Source of the DNA: Ureibacillus yapensis
Lineage (GTDB): Bacteria > Bacillota > Bacilli > Bacillales_A > Planococcaceae
DNA length: 64,000 bases
NCBI RefSeq assembly: GCF_003515775.1
Contig: NZ_QWEI01000001.1
Span: 104,106 to 168,105, forward strand
Direction: 5' to 3'
Shown: positions 33,311 to 41,849 of the stretch, in pieces
How positions within the stretch are numbered: position 1 is the stretch's first letter
How the letters are laid out: the number at the start of each line of letters is the position of its first letter
The notes under the pieces: generated by a model
What the model saw: only the letters and a program-made list of their open reading frames with translations
What the model was told of the DNA's origin: nothing
Database searches by the model: none
Made by a program: the position numbers and the translations under genes

Positions 33311-34258
33311 TTATATATATCGACCGCCAAATAGTTCTTCTTTATAACCATTCATTGTGACAAAGAATGCGCAAGGTAAATTTCTTGGGTCTCCTGTATA
33401 GCCAATTTCTTCAGCCACGGAAGCAAAAGGTCCATACAGTTCGTGTTGATCGTTTGGAGCTCCATCTTTCCAATGACGCTTTACGATGTCCTGCAACTTT
33501 GCATCCATGTCAAGGCTCGCTTGCAACACGGCAGACGTTTCGTCACCTTCGATTTGGGCATTTTGAAGTTCACCTTGCTTATTGCGGAATGGATGTCCCA
33601 AGTACAATCGTTTCGGACGAATATCCAGTAATTTCTGTAAACTTCCACGATAACGAATCGGGTTTTCAATTGTCGGCAAACCACCCAACCCGCCATACAT
33701 TTGCACAGCATCTGCTGCGAAAGCCCAACCCAGCTCCTCCAATAAAAAAGTGACGGAGCCAATCGAATGACCTGGTGTTTCTATCACCTTTAAAATAATA
33801 CCCCCGCCTAAATCGATGGTGTCGCCTTCTACTAATTCAAGAGCAGGCTCGAGATTATCTCCTATATCACCTTTTAAAATGGCAATATGCTTTTGCTGGA
33901 TAGATGCATCATGAATGTATTGGCCCTGAAGCGCTTTATAATCCAAAATCTGTTCATCACGGTTCCGCAAAAGCCGCGCTTCTTTTTTGGGAATTGCAAC
34001 TTTTGCTCGCTGCCCTGTTTTTTCCCATACAGCATAAGCTCCACCTAGATGGTCAACATGTCCATGTGTTAATAAAATCCAGCGAATGTCTTCTATTTTG
34101 ATCCCATGCTCCGCTAATACCGGCTCTATGTCAGCAGCAGCGGAAGCATTTACGCCAGTATCGATAATTGCCGGTTCGGGGGCATCAATATAATAAGCGA
34201 AAGCGGATACCGGACCAAATTTACATTCAATCGGAATAACCCTTACTGAATTTTCCAT
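33311..34258 (-). CDS. Metallo-beta-lactamase-fold hydrolase
   Basis: A 315-residue hydrolase. The dinuclear metal motif THGHVDHLGG gives His65, His67, Asp69 and His70 (numbered from the chosen start). Further ligands are in ETPGHSIGS and LGHPF. The group includes lactonases, glyoxalase II-like thioesterases and other esterases. Start at ATG 34258 with AAGGAGG 7 bases upstream; the ATG two codons earlier is too close. It lies between a CocE-type hydrolase and the CoA-transferase, so lactone, ester or thioester hydrolysis in the same route is likely. Confidence 0.85.
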   Translation of the reverse strand: MENSVRVIPIECKFGPVSAFAYYIDAPEPAIIDTGVNASAAADIEPVLAEHGIKIEDIRWILLTHGHVDHLGGAYAVWEKTGQRAKVAIPKKEARLLRNRDEQILDYKALQGQYIHDASIQQKHIAILKGDIGDNLEPALELVEGDTIDLGGGIILKVIETPGHSIGSVTFLLEELGWAFAADAVQMYGGLGGLPTIENPIRYRGSLQKLLDIRPKRLYLGHPFRNKQGELQNAQIEGDETSAVLQASLDMDAKLQDIVKRHWKDGAPNDQHELYGPFASVAEEIGYTGDPRNLPCAFFVTMNGYKEELFGGRYI

Positions 34259-34307
34259 TTGCATCCCTCCTTAATTGGTTGAAGTTGATGAGCGCAGGAG
34301 TCCGGAC

Positions 34308-36011
34308 TTATTTCTTATTTAAAACATTATGCTTTTTTGGAATAAATGGCAATACCAAACGTGATGGATGATCCTTGTCACGGTAAATTTTATGTGTTGT
34401 TGCACGGCCACTCGGCAAATGGTAACTATCCGGCGGCAATAATTTTGCATCCTCCCCGTCCAGCGGTTCATTGCATGCTAATTCCAGTTCGATTCGATGT
34501 GCTGGTTTAAGCAGGAACGAGAAGGGATACAGTCGAATCGCATACTCATTAATTTCACCCGGCACCACTGGAATCGCCCGGTTATGCGGATGCCATGGCT
34601 CACCGTATGTTGATTTTTCTTCATTCAGCTCGCGATGAGATGCTTTTAAATAACCCGACGTCATTAATGTACGGCTTCCATTTGGTGCAACGTCGTATAA
34701 CTTTGCGATAAAGTTCGTGTCATCCGTATCAATTTCAGCAAATAAATATAGTGCACCTGTGCCTGTGAACTCAGCAGGTTCACGAAATTGATCGGTCGTC
34801 CATTTGATCTTTTCGGAAGTTGTCGTCACCGTTAATGGCGCTTGATAGAATCCATCAGGATGCGCGAATTCTGCCGATAAAGGCTCCGGTTTTTCACTGA
34901 TTTTATGTCTTGGACGCAAATAGAAATCTTTCTTTTCTTCATATGGCAACGGCCAGTGCTCTTCTTTACGCCATTCATAAGAACCTTCAACCGAGAATTG
35001 AACAGCCGGCTCATTCATGATGCCTGTATCAATTCCTTTTAACCAGTAATCATACCAGCGGAACATTTCATCATGGCATTCATGGAATGGGCGCTCCAGC
35101 ATAGGCGGCAACGCTTGAATATCCATTTTCTTAATATCGCATCCTAAATGGTGGAACATTTTGATTGTTCCTTCAACGTTCCAGCCACGACCCCATTTTG
35201 CTTGTAAATATGTTGGAATTTTTACTTTATGGGCAACATCCATGGCATGCCCTTCTTGCCAGAACGGACCATCCAATGGATTTAATAAATAATCCATCCA
35301 TAGTTCGTGGCGATCTTGATAGTGAAGAAGATGAACGAAATCCGACCAATGGGCAATATCCGGATCGTTTAATCGTTCCAATGTTTTTTCTTTTAGCTCT
35401 TCAGGTGTAAATACTTTTGAGCTTTTGCTCGCTACATTATTGAATGCGTTTCCGCTGTCTCCACCGCGTCCTTCACGTGAAGCGCGAGGCATTAGCCACA
35501 TAATTCCGCCATGGTAGCAAAGCTCGTAAAGATCAAAGTGGCCTCCATTCACGAATAGCGCTTTTAAATGAGGCGGTTGTTCCGCTGCACCTAAAATTTG
35601 AACGGACGCAAAGTATGAAATACCGATCATGCCAATATTTCCATCACACCACTCTTGCTCGGCCAACCATTCCACGAGGTCATAAATATCTTTGCCATCG
35701 CCATGCCCGCCAGAGTTATAGTTTCCGCACATCTGGCCTTCCGATCCGCCAGTACCACGAACATCAGCAATGATGTGGGCATAGCCCCGCGACACGACTT
35801 CACGAATATCGCCTGCTTCAATCGCACCGTTCCAAAGGTGGCTTGGACGAGCTTGTGGAGGCAATGTTAAACTTTGCGCTTGCAGTTCTTTACCATATGG
35901 ACTAAGAGCCAGCAAAGCAGGAACCTTTTCTGTCCCTTCCGGACGGTAAATATCTGCTGCGATATGCACGCCATCCCGCATTTTAATGCGTACATCTTTC
36001 GTGATAATCAT
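34308..36011 (-). CDS. CocE/NonD-type hydrolase (X-Pro dipeptidyl-peptidase S15 family)
   Basis: A 567-residue serine hydrolase. The N-terminal alpha/beta domain has RGTGGSEG and the nucleophile elbow GMIGISYFA. A C-terminal galactose-binding-like jelly roll (PepX_C, from about residue 330) starts around FYLRPRHKISEKP. Relatives hydrolyse benzoyl esters (CocE), glutaryl-amides or lactone/ester bonds (NonD). No signal peptide is present, so it acts in the cytoplasm. With the lactonase-type neighbours (two phosphotriesterase-fold proteins and a metallo-beta-lactamase protein) it suggests that the substrate contains ester or lactone bonds. Confidence 0.88.
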   Translation of the reverse strand: MIITKDVRIKMRDGVHIAADIYRPEGTEKVPALLALSPYGKELQAQSLTLPPQARPSHLWNGAIEAGDIREVVSRGYAHIIADVRGTGGSEGQMCGNYNSGGHGDGKDIYDLVEWLAEQEWCDGNIGMIGISYFASVQILGAAEQPPHLKALFVNGGHFDLYELCYHGGIMWLMPRASREGRGGDSGNAFNNVASKSSKVFTPEELKEKTLERLNDPDIAHWSDFVHLLHYQDRHELWMDYLLNPLDGPFWQEGHAMDVAHKVKIPTYLQAKWGRGWNVEGTIKMFHHLGCDIKKMDIQALPPMLERPFHECHDEMFRWYDYWLKGIDTGIMNEPAVQFSVEGSYEWRKEEHWPLPYEEKKDFYLRPRHKISEKPEPLSAEFAHPDGFYQAPLTVTTTSEKIKWTTDQFREPAEFTGTGALYLFAEIDTDDTNFIAKLYDVAPNGSRTLMTSGYLKASHRELNEEKSTYGEPWHPHNRAIPVVPGEINEYAIRLYPFSFLLKPAHRIELELACNEPLDGEDAKLLPPDSYHLPSGRATTHKIYRDKDHPSRLVLPFIPKKHNVLNKK

Positions 36012-36129
36012 CCCAATTCCACTCCTGTTCTATGTTCCGTTCATCATCTATAGTCTGTATGCCATTCAAACAAACGGCAATAATCTATCAATTTAAAAGA
36101 TAAAGAAAATTTGTGATAAAGTAGGTTGG

Positions 36130-36546
36130 CTAATCACTTTCAATCGGTGTAAAGCAAGCTATGAATGAACCTGGATTTTCTTGATTTCCACTTTGCTTAA
36201 AGACCACTTTTACTTTTTGGTCAATACGAATCTCATCTAAATCACAGTCCACAATATTCGTCATCATTCTAGGTCCTTCATCGAGTTCAACAAAAGCGAT
36301 TGCATACGGTTTTCCATGCCGCATTACGCTATAAGTGTAAATGTGCCCGGTTCCCTTTGCTTCGAACCAGCTTGTTTTGTCACTGTGGCAGTGTGGACAA
36401 ATCACACGTGGATAATAGTGGAATTCTCCGCATGAAGCGCATTTTTTTATTAGTAATTTTCCTTCTACGGCTGCATCCCAATACTCTTTATGTTCTGGAT
36501 GAACTTCAGGGATTGTCATTATTCTATCTTGATAGATCGTTCCCAT
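36130..36546 (-). CDS. DUF35 Zn-ribbon/OB-fold protein
   Basis: A 138-residue acyl-CoA-associated OB protein. Residues 36-53 form a rubredoxin-like zinc ribbon (Cys36, Cys39, Cys50, Cys53). The C-terminal OB fold (about 60-135) has GTGHIYTYSVMRHG and FVELDEGPRMMTNIVD. DUF35 proteins pair with thiolase-fold partners; known examples are the ChsH2 DUF35 domain with the Ltp2 aldolase and the archaeal HMG-CoA synthase complex, where they bind the CoA moiety. The thiolase-fold gene lies 3 bases upstream, so the two very probably form a complex. Confidence 0.9.
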   Translation of the reverse strand: MGTIYQDRIMTIPEVHPEHKEYWDAAVEGKLLIKKCASCGEFHYYPRVICPHCHSDKTSWFEAKGTGHIYTYSVMRHGKPYAIAFVELDEGPRMMTNIVDCDLDEIRIDQKVKVVFKQSGNQENPGSFIACFTPIESD

Positions 36547-36549
36547 GAT

Positions 36550-37713
36550 TTACACCCTTTCCAAAATTAAAGTAGCACTGCCATGTCTGCTTGAAAGCCC
36601 TCCACCAGTTCCGTGAACCAGCGCTAGATCGCAGTTTTTCACCTGAACTTCAGGATTTGTTTCGCCTCGCAGTTGACGCACAGCTTCAATTACTTTTACG
36701 ATGCCCCCGCGGCTTGCCGGGTGATTATTATTCAACCCACCGCCATCGGTATTGATCGGTAATTTACCAACACCAGAGATTAAGTTTCCATCCGCTACGA
36801 ACTTTCCGCCCTGTCCTTTTTCACAAAACCCTAGATCTTCTAGCTGCATCAATACAGTAATCGTAAAACTATCGTAGATGGATGCATATTTAATATCTTG
36901 CGGGGTAACCCCTGCTTCCTCGAACGCTTTTGGTCCCGACCAAACCGCACCCGAATATGTAAGATTGGTTTTTCCACCCTGCAATCCTTTTGGTGCTTCA
37001 CCGGCACCCATTACCCGAACGAGTGGACGATTTAAATTTTTTGCAATATCGGGATGAACAACAACCAACGCTCCTCCGCCATCACTTACCACACAGCAAT
37101 CCAATCGATGCAATGGATCGGCAATCATTGGAGATGCAAGCACTTCTTCAACCGTCACTACATCGCGAAGCATGGCATTCGGGTTGTACTGCGCGTGATG
37201 CGAAGCTGCAACTTTGATCCATGCCAGTTGCTCGCTCGTTGTTCCGTAATCATGCATATGGCGCATTGCTGCCATCGCATATTCATTTACGGCAGTTGGA
37301 CCATAGGGAATTTCGAACGGGGTATCCGGTACGTTTGCTGCAACGATTTTTTGCTTTACCCCGCTGCGTCCTTCTGAACGCGGGCGACCTCCCATAGTGA
37401 TCAATGCCACTCTGCATTTACCAGCGGCAATGGCCTGAGCCGCGTGAGAGACATGGGCAATGTAGGAAGAGCCGCCAATATCGGTCCCATCCAAATGACG
37501 CACCTTTAAACCAAGGTACTCAACCATTGATAACACGCCGCCTGGTGCATCGCCTGCACAGAAATAGCCATCTACATCGCCAAAAGTCAACCCCGCGTCA
37601 GCCAGTGCACCTCTAGCACACTCGGCATGTATTGCAGCAACTGAAAGATCTGGCGCCTTGCGTAATGGATGCTCAAATGCGCCGGCAATATAAGCTGCTC
37701 CTTTAATGCTCAT
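36550..37713 (-). CDS. Thiolase-fold protein, SCP2/Ltp2-like, without nucleophilic Cys
   Basis: A 387-residue thiolase-superfamily protein of the lipid-transfer/SCP2 group. The usual nucleophile loop (CxSS) reads TDIGGSSYIAH (77-87), with Gly/Ser instead of Cys. C-terminal blocks are SIYDSFTITVLMQLEDLGF, NTDGGGLNNNHPASRGG and VHGTGGGLSSRHGS. Loss of the Cys together with a DUF35 partner is the arrangement of Ltp2-type retro-aldolases, which cut a beta-hydroxyacyl-CoA side chain to a ketone or aldehyde plus a short acyl-CoA. A retro-aldolase is therefore a better guess than a thiolase. Upstream spacing and GGAGG support the ATG start. Confidence 0.82.
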   Translation of the reverse strand: MSIKGAAYIAGAFEHPLRKAPDLSVAAIHAECARGALADAGLTFGDVDGYFCAGDAPGGVLSMVEYLGLKVRHLDGTDIGGSSYIAHVSHAAQAIAAGKCRVALITMGGRPRSEGRSGVKQKIVAANVPDTPFEIPYGPTAVNEYAMAAMRHMHDYGTTSEQLAWIKVAASHHAQYNPNAMLRDVVTVEEVLASPMIADPLHRLDCCVVSDGGGALVVVHPDIAKNLNRPLVRVMGAGEAPKGLQGGKTNLTYSGAVWSGPKAFEEAGVTPQDIKYASIYDSFTITVLMQLEDLGFCEKGQGGKFVADGNLISGVGKLPINTDGGGLNNNHPASRGGIVKVIEAVRQLRGETNPEVQVKNCDLALVHGTGGGLSSRHGSATLILERV

Positions 37714-37775
37714 CTTGCATAACCTCCATTCAAAAATTTCCGTTTTCGAGTAACCACATGAATGAATTTAATGGT

Positions 37776-37806
37776 ATAGCAGAGTTTCAATTTGAAAGTC
37801 TGCTAT
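37776..37806. other. Intercistronic hairpin in operon 4
   Basis: Nearly perfect inverted repeat ATAGCAGA-TTTCAA / TTGAAA-TCTGCTAT in the 97-base gap between the first phosphotriesterase gene and the thiolase-fold gene. On the minus strand no T tract follows, so it is more likely an mRNA-stabilising or processing hairpin or an operator than a terminator. Confidence 0.5.
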
Positions 37807-37810
37807 TCTT

Positions 37811-38797
37811 TTACCTTGCTGTTACTGCCTCTCTAATCGGACGAGGTTCTTGCATCGTTAAAATTTTTGCTGGAGTGTGAATCAATAATTGCTCAAATAC
37901 TTCTTCACCAACGCCCGCTTTTCGTAAATCCGGAATAAACTCTTCAAATAAGTAGTTGACTGAATGTCCTTTTAATCCCGGCCATCCTAGCGCACAGCAA
38001 TTCGCATCGGCTGAAATTACAGCACGGTCCAGGAATCCTTTTTCAAGGAAACGAAGGAAATGTTCAACTCGGTCCTGGCGAGGACGAGACCAATAAGGTG
38101 CACCCTCTACTTCGCTGTCATAGCCGATTGTGTCAAATCCTACCCAACCACCAAGTTGAGCAATTTTCGAATCACGAGCTTCATCTAAATATGAACCATC
38201 ATCGGCATGTCCAAAAAGGATACGATTCAGAGGCAGCCCTTCCTCATTGAAAATATCAATGGCAGTGTCTGCATCTACGCATAAATGCGTAATAATCGGA
38301 GCACCTGTTTTTAAAGATGCACGCGCTGCTGCACGGTAGATCTTTTTATCCAATTCATTTAACTTTCCGCCACGGCTAACCCCTACTTTAATGGCACCGG
38401 CTTTTGCATCAGTACCGTCGATTCCTACCGTAATTTCATGTACAAACAAATCCGTTAAATAGTCGATCGATTTGTTGCGGAAATATGGCAGCGCTGAGTC
38501 AGCTGCTACAAATCCTGTAACCGCTACGATATGCACACCTGTTCTTCGTGAAAGTACTTGGAAATACTCAACATCACGACCGTTTCCAATCCCTGTGCAG
38601 TCAACGAATGTTTTTCCGCCATGCTCACGGAAGCGGCGCAGCTTTTGCAATGTAACCTCAAAAGCTTCCTCCGGTTTTTTCCACCATTGTGTATCTAAAT
38701 CGCAACCTGGCAGACCAAATCCAATATGCTCGTGCATCGCCGTAATTCCCAATTCTTCAGTAGGAATCGGACCTAAGACAGTATTAATTTTCCCCAT
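37811..38797 (-). CDS. Phosphotriesterase-family metal-dependent hydrolase (intact)
   Basis: A 328-residue (beta/alpha)8 amidohydrolase of the PTE/PHP/lactonase group with the complete binuclear metal site. It shows His22 and His24 (MHEHI), the bridging Lys137 (AIKVG), His171 (THL), His197 (FGHADD) and Asp264 (SADAN). Characterised relatives are lactonases and carboxylic esterases more often than phosphotriesterases. The start is ATG 38797 with GAGGAG 8 bases upstream; the GTG three codons earlier is too close. It lies next to a degenerate paralogue. A lactone or ester intermediate is the most plausible substrate. Confidence 0.88.
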   Translation of the reverse strand: MGKINTVLGPIPTEELGITAMHEHIGFGLPGCDLDTQWWKKPEEAFEVTLQKLRRFREHGGKTFVDCTGIGNGRDVEYFQVLSRRTGVHIVAVTGFVAADSALPYFRNKSIDYLTDLFVHEITVGIDGTDAKAGAIKVGVSRGGKLNELDKKIYRAAARASLKTGAPIITHLCVDADTAIDIFNEEGLPLNRILFGHADDGSYLDEARDSKIAQLGGWVGFDTIGYDSEVEGAPYWSRPRQDRVEHFLRFLEKGFLDRAVISADANCCALGWPGLKGHSVNYLFEEFIPDLRKAGVGEEVFEQLLIHTPAKILTMQEPRPIREAVTAR

Positions 38798-38855
38798 GCT
38801 TTTCACTCCTCACGCTAAACTTTGCTAGTGTTTTATTAGTAAGTCTACTTTTCTC

Positions 38856-39917
38856 TTAATAAGTAACCGGATGATATAATTTGTCCCATTCAAAGTTCCA
38901 GCCAGTAATTTTTTCTCTGGCTGCTGGGTCTACCGTTAATACTCTTTGCGGGTTTTCTTCAAGCAGTACGCGAATTTGTTCGTTGGTTACACCAGCCTGG
39001 CGCAGCTTTGGTACAAACGAGGATAGCAAATAGTCGAATGCAAGTTCTTTTGCCTCATGTCCTTTTGCTACTCCAACCGCATTTGTTGAGATTAATATAC
39101 GTTCAACATGTCCCTCGGCAACTAAATCCGCTACCAATCGTGCACGATCTGCATCATTTATATAACCATCGGTAGAAGCCCAGCCAACATGATCCAACGC
39201 CACATAGGCTCCGCGCTCCGCAATTTCGTATATTGTTCTGTTTTCTTGAGCTTCGATTCGATCTAGCCCACCGATAATGACACGGTCAGGCGAAATGCCT
39301 TCACCTAATATCAGTTCCAATTCACTCACCGCTTCTGATCCAAATTGCACGGAAACCGGCACTCCCGTTGAAAGCGCTGTTAAGGCAGCTCCACGGAATA
39401 ACCCTTTTTCTACTTCCGTAATGCCTGCTTTACTTGCAGTGGATGTGACAATACCAGCCGAACTCGAGCGTTCAACACGTGGAATGACAATACCTTCTGT
39501 TACTTCTTTTGTGAAAAGCCCCGAAAATTGTTCTGCAGACCAAGGTGTTGGCGGATTTTTTTGTGGTGTAACAAAGTAACCACCCAGCAACGATTCTGGC
39601 CCCAATCCGGTTGAAGCAATAATGTGGACCCCAGTTGTTCTTGAAAGTGTACGATAAAGTTCTACGTCACGCCCATGAAACATACCGCTACTATCTACAA
39701 TTGTTTTACCGCCATTTCGACGGAATTCAGTAAGTTTTCTTTTTAAAATTTCAAAAATTTCGCTTTTATCGAGTTTAATTTCAGGAGCATATTGAGCACC
39801 TGGGTATACGGAAAGCAATGATTCATGAATCAGTACAACCCCTAATTCCTGGACCGGCACCGGCCCCAGAACCGTTAGTGCCACTGCTGAATTTTTTTCT
39901 TGTACATTTTCTAGCAT
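38856..39917 (-). CDS. Phosphotriesterase-family paralogue lacking its metal ligands
   Basis: A 353-residue relative of the protein encoded 58 bases downstream. It aligns along its length (LGPVPVQELG, GRDVELYRTLSRTTGVHI, LLSSFVPKLRQAGV), but five of six metal ligands are changed. HEH is HES (His31, Ser33), the bridging Lys is Val157, His171 is Gln191, His197 is Gly217 and Asp264 is Asn279. The frame is intact and follows a perfect AGGAGG (ATG 39917; the TTG six codons earlier precedes that site), so it is expressed rather than decaying. It is probably a non-catalytic partner or a binding protein. First gene of operon 4. Confidence 0.85.
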   Translation of the reverse strand: MLENVQEKNSAVALTVLGPVPVQELGVVLIHESLLSVYPGAQYAPEIKLDKSEIFEILKRKLTEFRRNGGKTIVDSSGMFHGRDVELYRTLSRTTGVHIIASTGLGPESLLGGYFVTPQKNPPTPWSAEQFSGLFTKEVTEGIVIPRVERSSSAGIVTSTASKAGITEVEKGLFRGAALTALSTGVPVSVQFGSEAVSELELILGEGISPDRVIIGGLDRIEAQENRTIYEIAERGAYVALDHVGWASTDGYINDADRARLVADLVAEGHVERILISTNAVGVAKGHEAKELAFDYLLSSFVPKLRQAGVTNEQIRVLLEENPQRVLTVDPAAREKITGWNFEWDKLYHPVTY

Positions 39918-40137
39918 TGTAATACCTCCTATCAATTCATCACTTAATTAATTCTCAAAGCATTTAATGATGCTACCTAACATTCCATAGATACTAGCTA
40001 GGTACAATCCTGTTTTACAACACAAAAGACCCATTCGAAAAACCCTCGAATTCCAGCTACATGTGTTCATCGAAAACAATATGATTTCAATCGCTAAAGA
40101 AATTCTTTTCTGCTTTAGTCACAAAAACTGCTCTTAC

Positions 40138-40151
40138 TGCAAACGCTTGCG
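40138..40151 (-). promoter_or_regulatory. cre site (CcpA) at the operon 4 promoter
   Basis: TGCAAACGCTTGCG matches the cre consensus TGNAANCGNNNNCA at all but the last position. It begins 11 bases downstream of the -10 box, so it overlaps the expected transcription start, a repressing position. This indicates glucose/CcpA repression of operon 4. Confidence 0.65.
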
Positions 40152-40162
40152 ATGTTAAGAAA

Positions 40163-40191
40163 ATATTATAATATTGTTATACCAAAGTCAA
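40163..40191 (-). promoter_or_regulatory. Sigma-A promoter of operon 4
   Basis: TTGACT (40186-40191) and TAATAT (40163-40168) with a 17-base spacer on the minus strand, predicting a leader of about 240 bases. Upstream, around 40238-40246, TTGTATACA resembles HutC-type GntR operators. The remaining 40252-40567 is AT-rich; a long AAAAGGTGA/TCACCTTTT inverted repeat at about 40398-40440 is the only other structure. Confidence 0.65.
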
Positions 40192-40567
40192 ACACAATTT
40201 CGAATTTTTAGAATATACTAAATTCACTTTTTCATAATTGTATACATTTTTATTTTTCTTAGTAAAAAAGATAAGGTAATAGAGAATTAACTATTGGAGA
40301 ATATTAAAAAATCCATCAAAATAGACGTCTTTTTGGCTTTATGAACCATTTTACTTGTGCAGGTAATTTTTTAAACATTATTTATTAAATAGGGTAAAAG
40401 GTGATTTTTGAGACTCGTCAAGATGGTTTGATTCACCTTTTAGATATTTTAAAATAATAAAAAGATTTTTAAAATTTTTTCGACATATTCCACTTTTTTA
40501 AATTGTATGTTCTAATACAGAACGCTTATATTTTACTTATAGGTGGACCTAAACTGAGAGGAGGAAA

Positions 40568-40606
40568 ATAAAAAAAGCAGACGAAATATCTTTCAACTTC
40601 GCCTGC
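40568..40606 (-). terminator. Terminator of ypdA
   Basis: A 9-bp stem (40577-40585 with 40598-40606, one G-U) and a 12-base loop, followed on the minus strand by seven or more T. It starts 15 bases beyond the ypdA stop. Confidence 0.85.
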
Positions 40607-40621
40607 ACTACATTAAGTTAT

Positions 40622-41590
40622 TTAGTTTTTCTTCGACATAATACTCTTGGCAATATATTCACCGTGAAATCTGCCATTTTCAATGAATATTTCATTCGCA
40701 TTATTTCCTGCTGCCAGAACTCCGGCAATAAACAAGTTTTCGATATTGGTTTCCATCGTTTCAGGATCAAAGTGGGGTCTTCCAGTTTCTTCGTCTATAT
40801 TAACCCCCATGGAACGAATTAATCCATGATTGGGATGGTAGCCGGTCATGGCAAAAACAAAGTCGTTTGTAATCACCTTTTCTTCACCTTCCACTAGCAA
40901 GACGACCTCGTTTTCACGAATTTCTTTTACCAGCGTATTAAAATGCATGGCAATCTCATCGTTTTTAACCAATGATGCGAATTCAGGCAAAATCCAGGGC
41001 TTTACTTTCGGAGAATAGTCGCCTCCACGGTATGCCACGGTTACTCGGGCTTTTGCTTTACGTAATTCAAGGGCAGCATCGACAGCTGAATTTTTTCCGC
41101 CAATAACCAGCACATCTGTATCAAAGAAAGGATGTGCCTCTTTAAAGTAATGAAACACCTTTGGCAGGTCTTCTCCCGAAATATCCATATAATTTGGTTG
41201 ATCATAATAACCCGTTGCAAGAATCACGTAAGGAGTACAATAGACTTCCTTATCGGTTTTCACGGTAAATAGTCCGCTATCTTCTTTGACAACAGATTCG
41301 ACTTTCTCAAATCGATTGACCTGGATTTCCTTCATTTTCACAACTTCACGATAATAAACGAGCGCTTGATTGCGCCGCGGTTTACGCTCTTCAATCAAGA
41401 AAGGAACATCGCCAATCGCCAATTTTTCACTCGAACTAAAGAACGTTTGATGTGTCGGATAATTATAAATTGCGTTCACGACGTTCCCTTTTTCAATCAC
41501 GATTGGTTTTATCCCGATATTTTGCAATTCAATGGCAGCAGATAATCCACAAGGACCTCCCCCCACGATAATGGCTTCAACATGTTGCAT
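40622..41590 (-). CDS. ypdA: Bacillithiol disulfide reductase YpdA (Bdr)
   Basis: A 322-residue FAD- and NADPH-binding protein of the YpdA family, thioredoxin-reductase-like but without a CxxC in the usual place. It has the FAD motif IIVGGGPCGLSAAIEL (8-23; Cys14 is the conserved YpdA cysteine), the NADPH motif VLVIGGKNSAVDAALEL (about 165-181) and the C-terminal LFIAGVLAAGNNANEIFIENG (split around 289-309). It reduces bacillithiol disulfide and restores the thiol pool. It is part of the conserved ypd/ypb backbone, and the catabolic island abuts it. The ATG follows AAAGGAG. Confidence 0.92.
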   Translation of the reverse strand: MQHVEAIIVGGGPCGLSAAIELQNIGIKPIVIEKGNVVNAIYNYPTHQTFFSSSEKLAIGDVPFLIEERKPRRNQALVYYREVVKMKEIQVNRFEKVESVVKEDSGLFTVKTDKEVYCTPYVILATGYYDQPNYMDISGEDLPKVFHYFKEAHPFFDTDVLVIGGKNSAVDAALELRKAKARVTVAYRGGDYSPKVKPWILPEFASLVKNDEIAMHFNTLVKEIRENEVVLLVEGEEKVITNDFVFAMTGYHPNHGLIRSMGVNIDEETGRPHFDPETMETNIENLFIAGVLAAGNNANEIFIENGRFHGEYIAKSIMSKKN

Positions 41591-41607
41591 TTATTACATC
41601 TCCTTTA

Positions 41608-41729
41608 GAAAAGCGCAAGCGCCCTGCTTAGCCCCGACAAGCGCTGGAAGGCCCGAATCGAAAGCATCTTTCCAGCTTTCGACCGAGGGACTGAAGCGAC
41701 CTCGAGGGGCTGGGCGGCTTGCGCTAGAC
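41608..41729. repeat. Dispersed GC-rich palindromic repeat, copy 3
   Basis: It shares with copy 1 the GAAAAGCGCAAGCGCCCTG start, the CCGACAAGCGCTGG and CCGAATCGAAAGCATC modules, and GAAGCGACCTCGAGGGGCTGG. It ends GGCTTGCGCTAGACATTATT, as copy 2 does. It lies between ypdA and ypbG. Confidence 0.85.
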
Positions 41730-41746
41730 ATTATTAGAAAAGCTAT

Positions 41747-41771
41747 GAAAATAGCGGCTTTCGCTATTTTC
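41747..41771 (-). terminator. Hairpin after ypbG
   Basis: A 9-bp stem GAAAATAGC/GCTATTTTC (41747-41755 with 41763-41771) and a 7-base loop, about 80 bases after the ypbG stop codon. The T tract is weak in both directions (TTTTCTTTAG on plus, AGCTTTTCT on minus). Confidence 0.5.
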
Positions 41772-41849
41772 TTTAGTAAAAAAGAACACCCAGCGTGCTC
41801 AACACAATATTAATTCTAGTATAACGCTAAATCTTGAATCAGTTCTATT

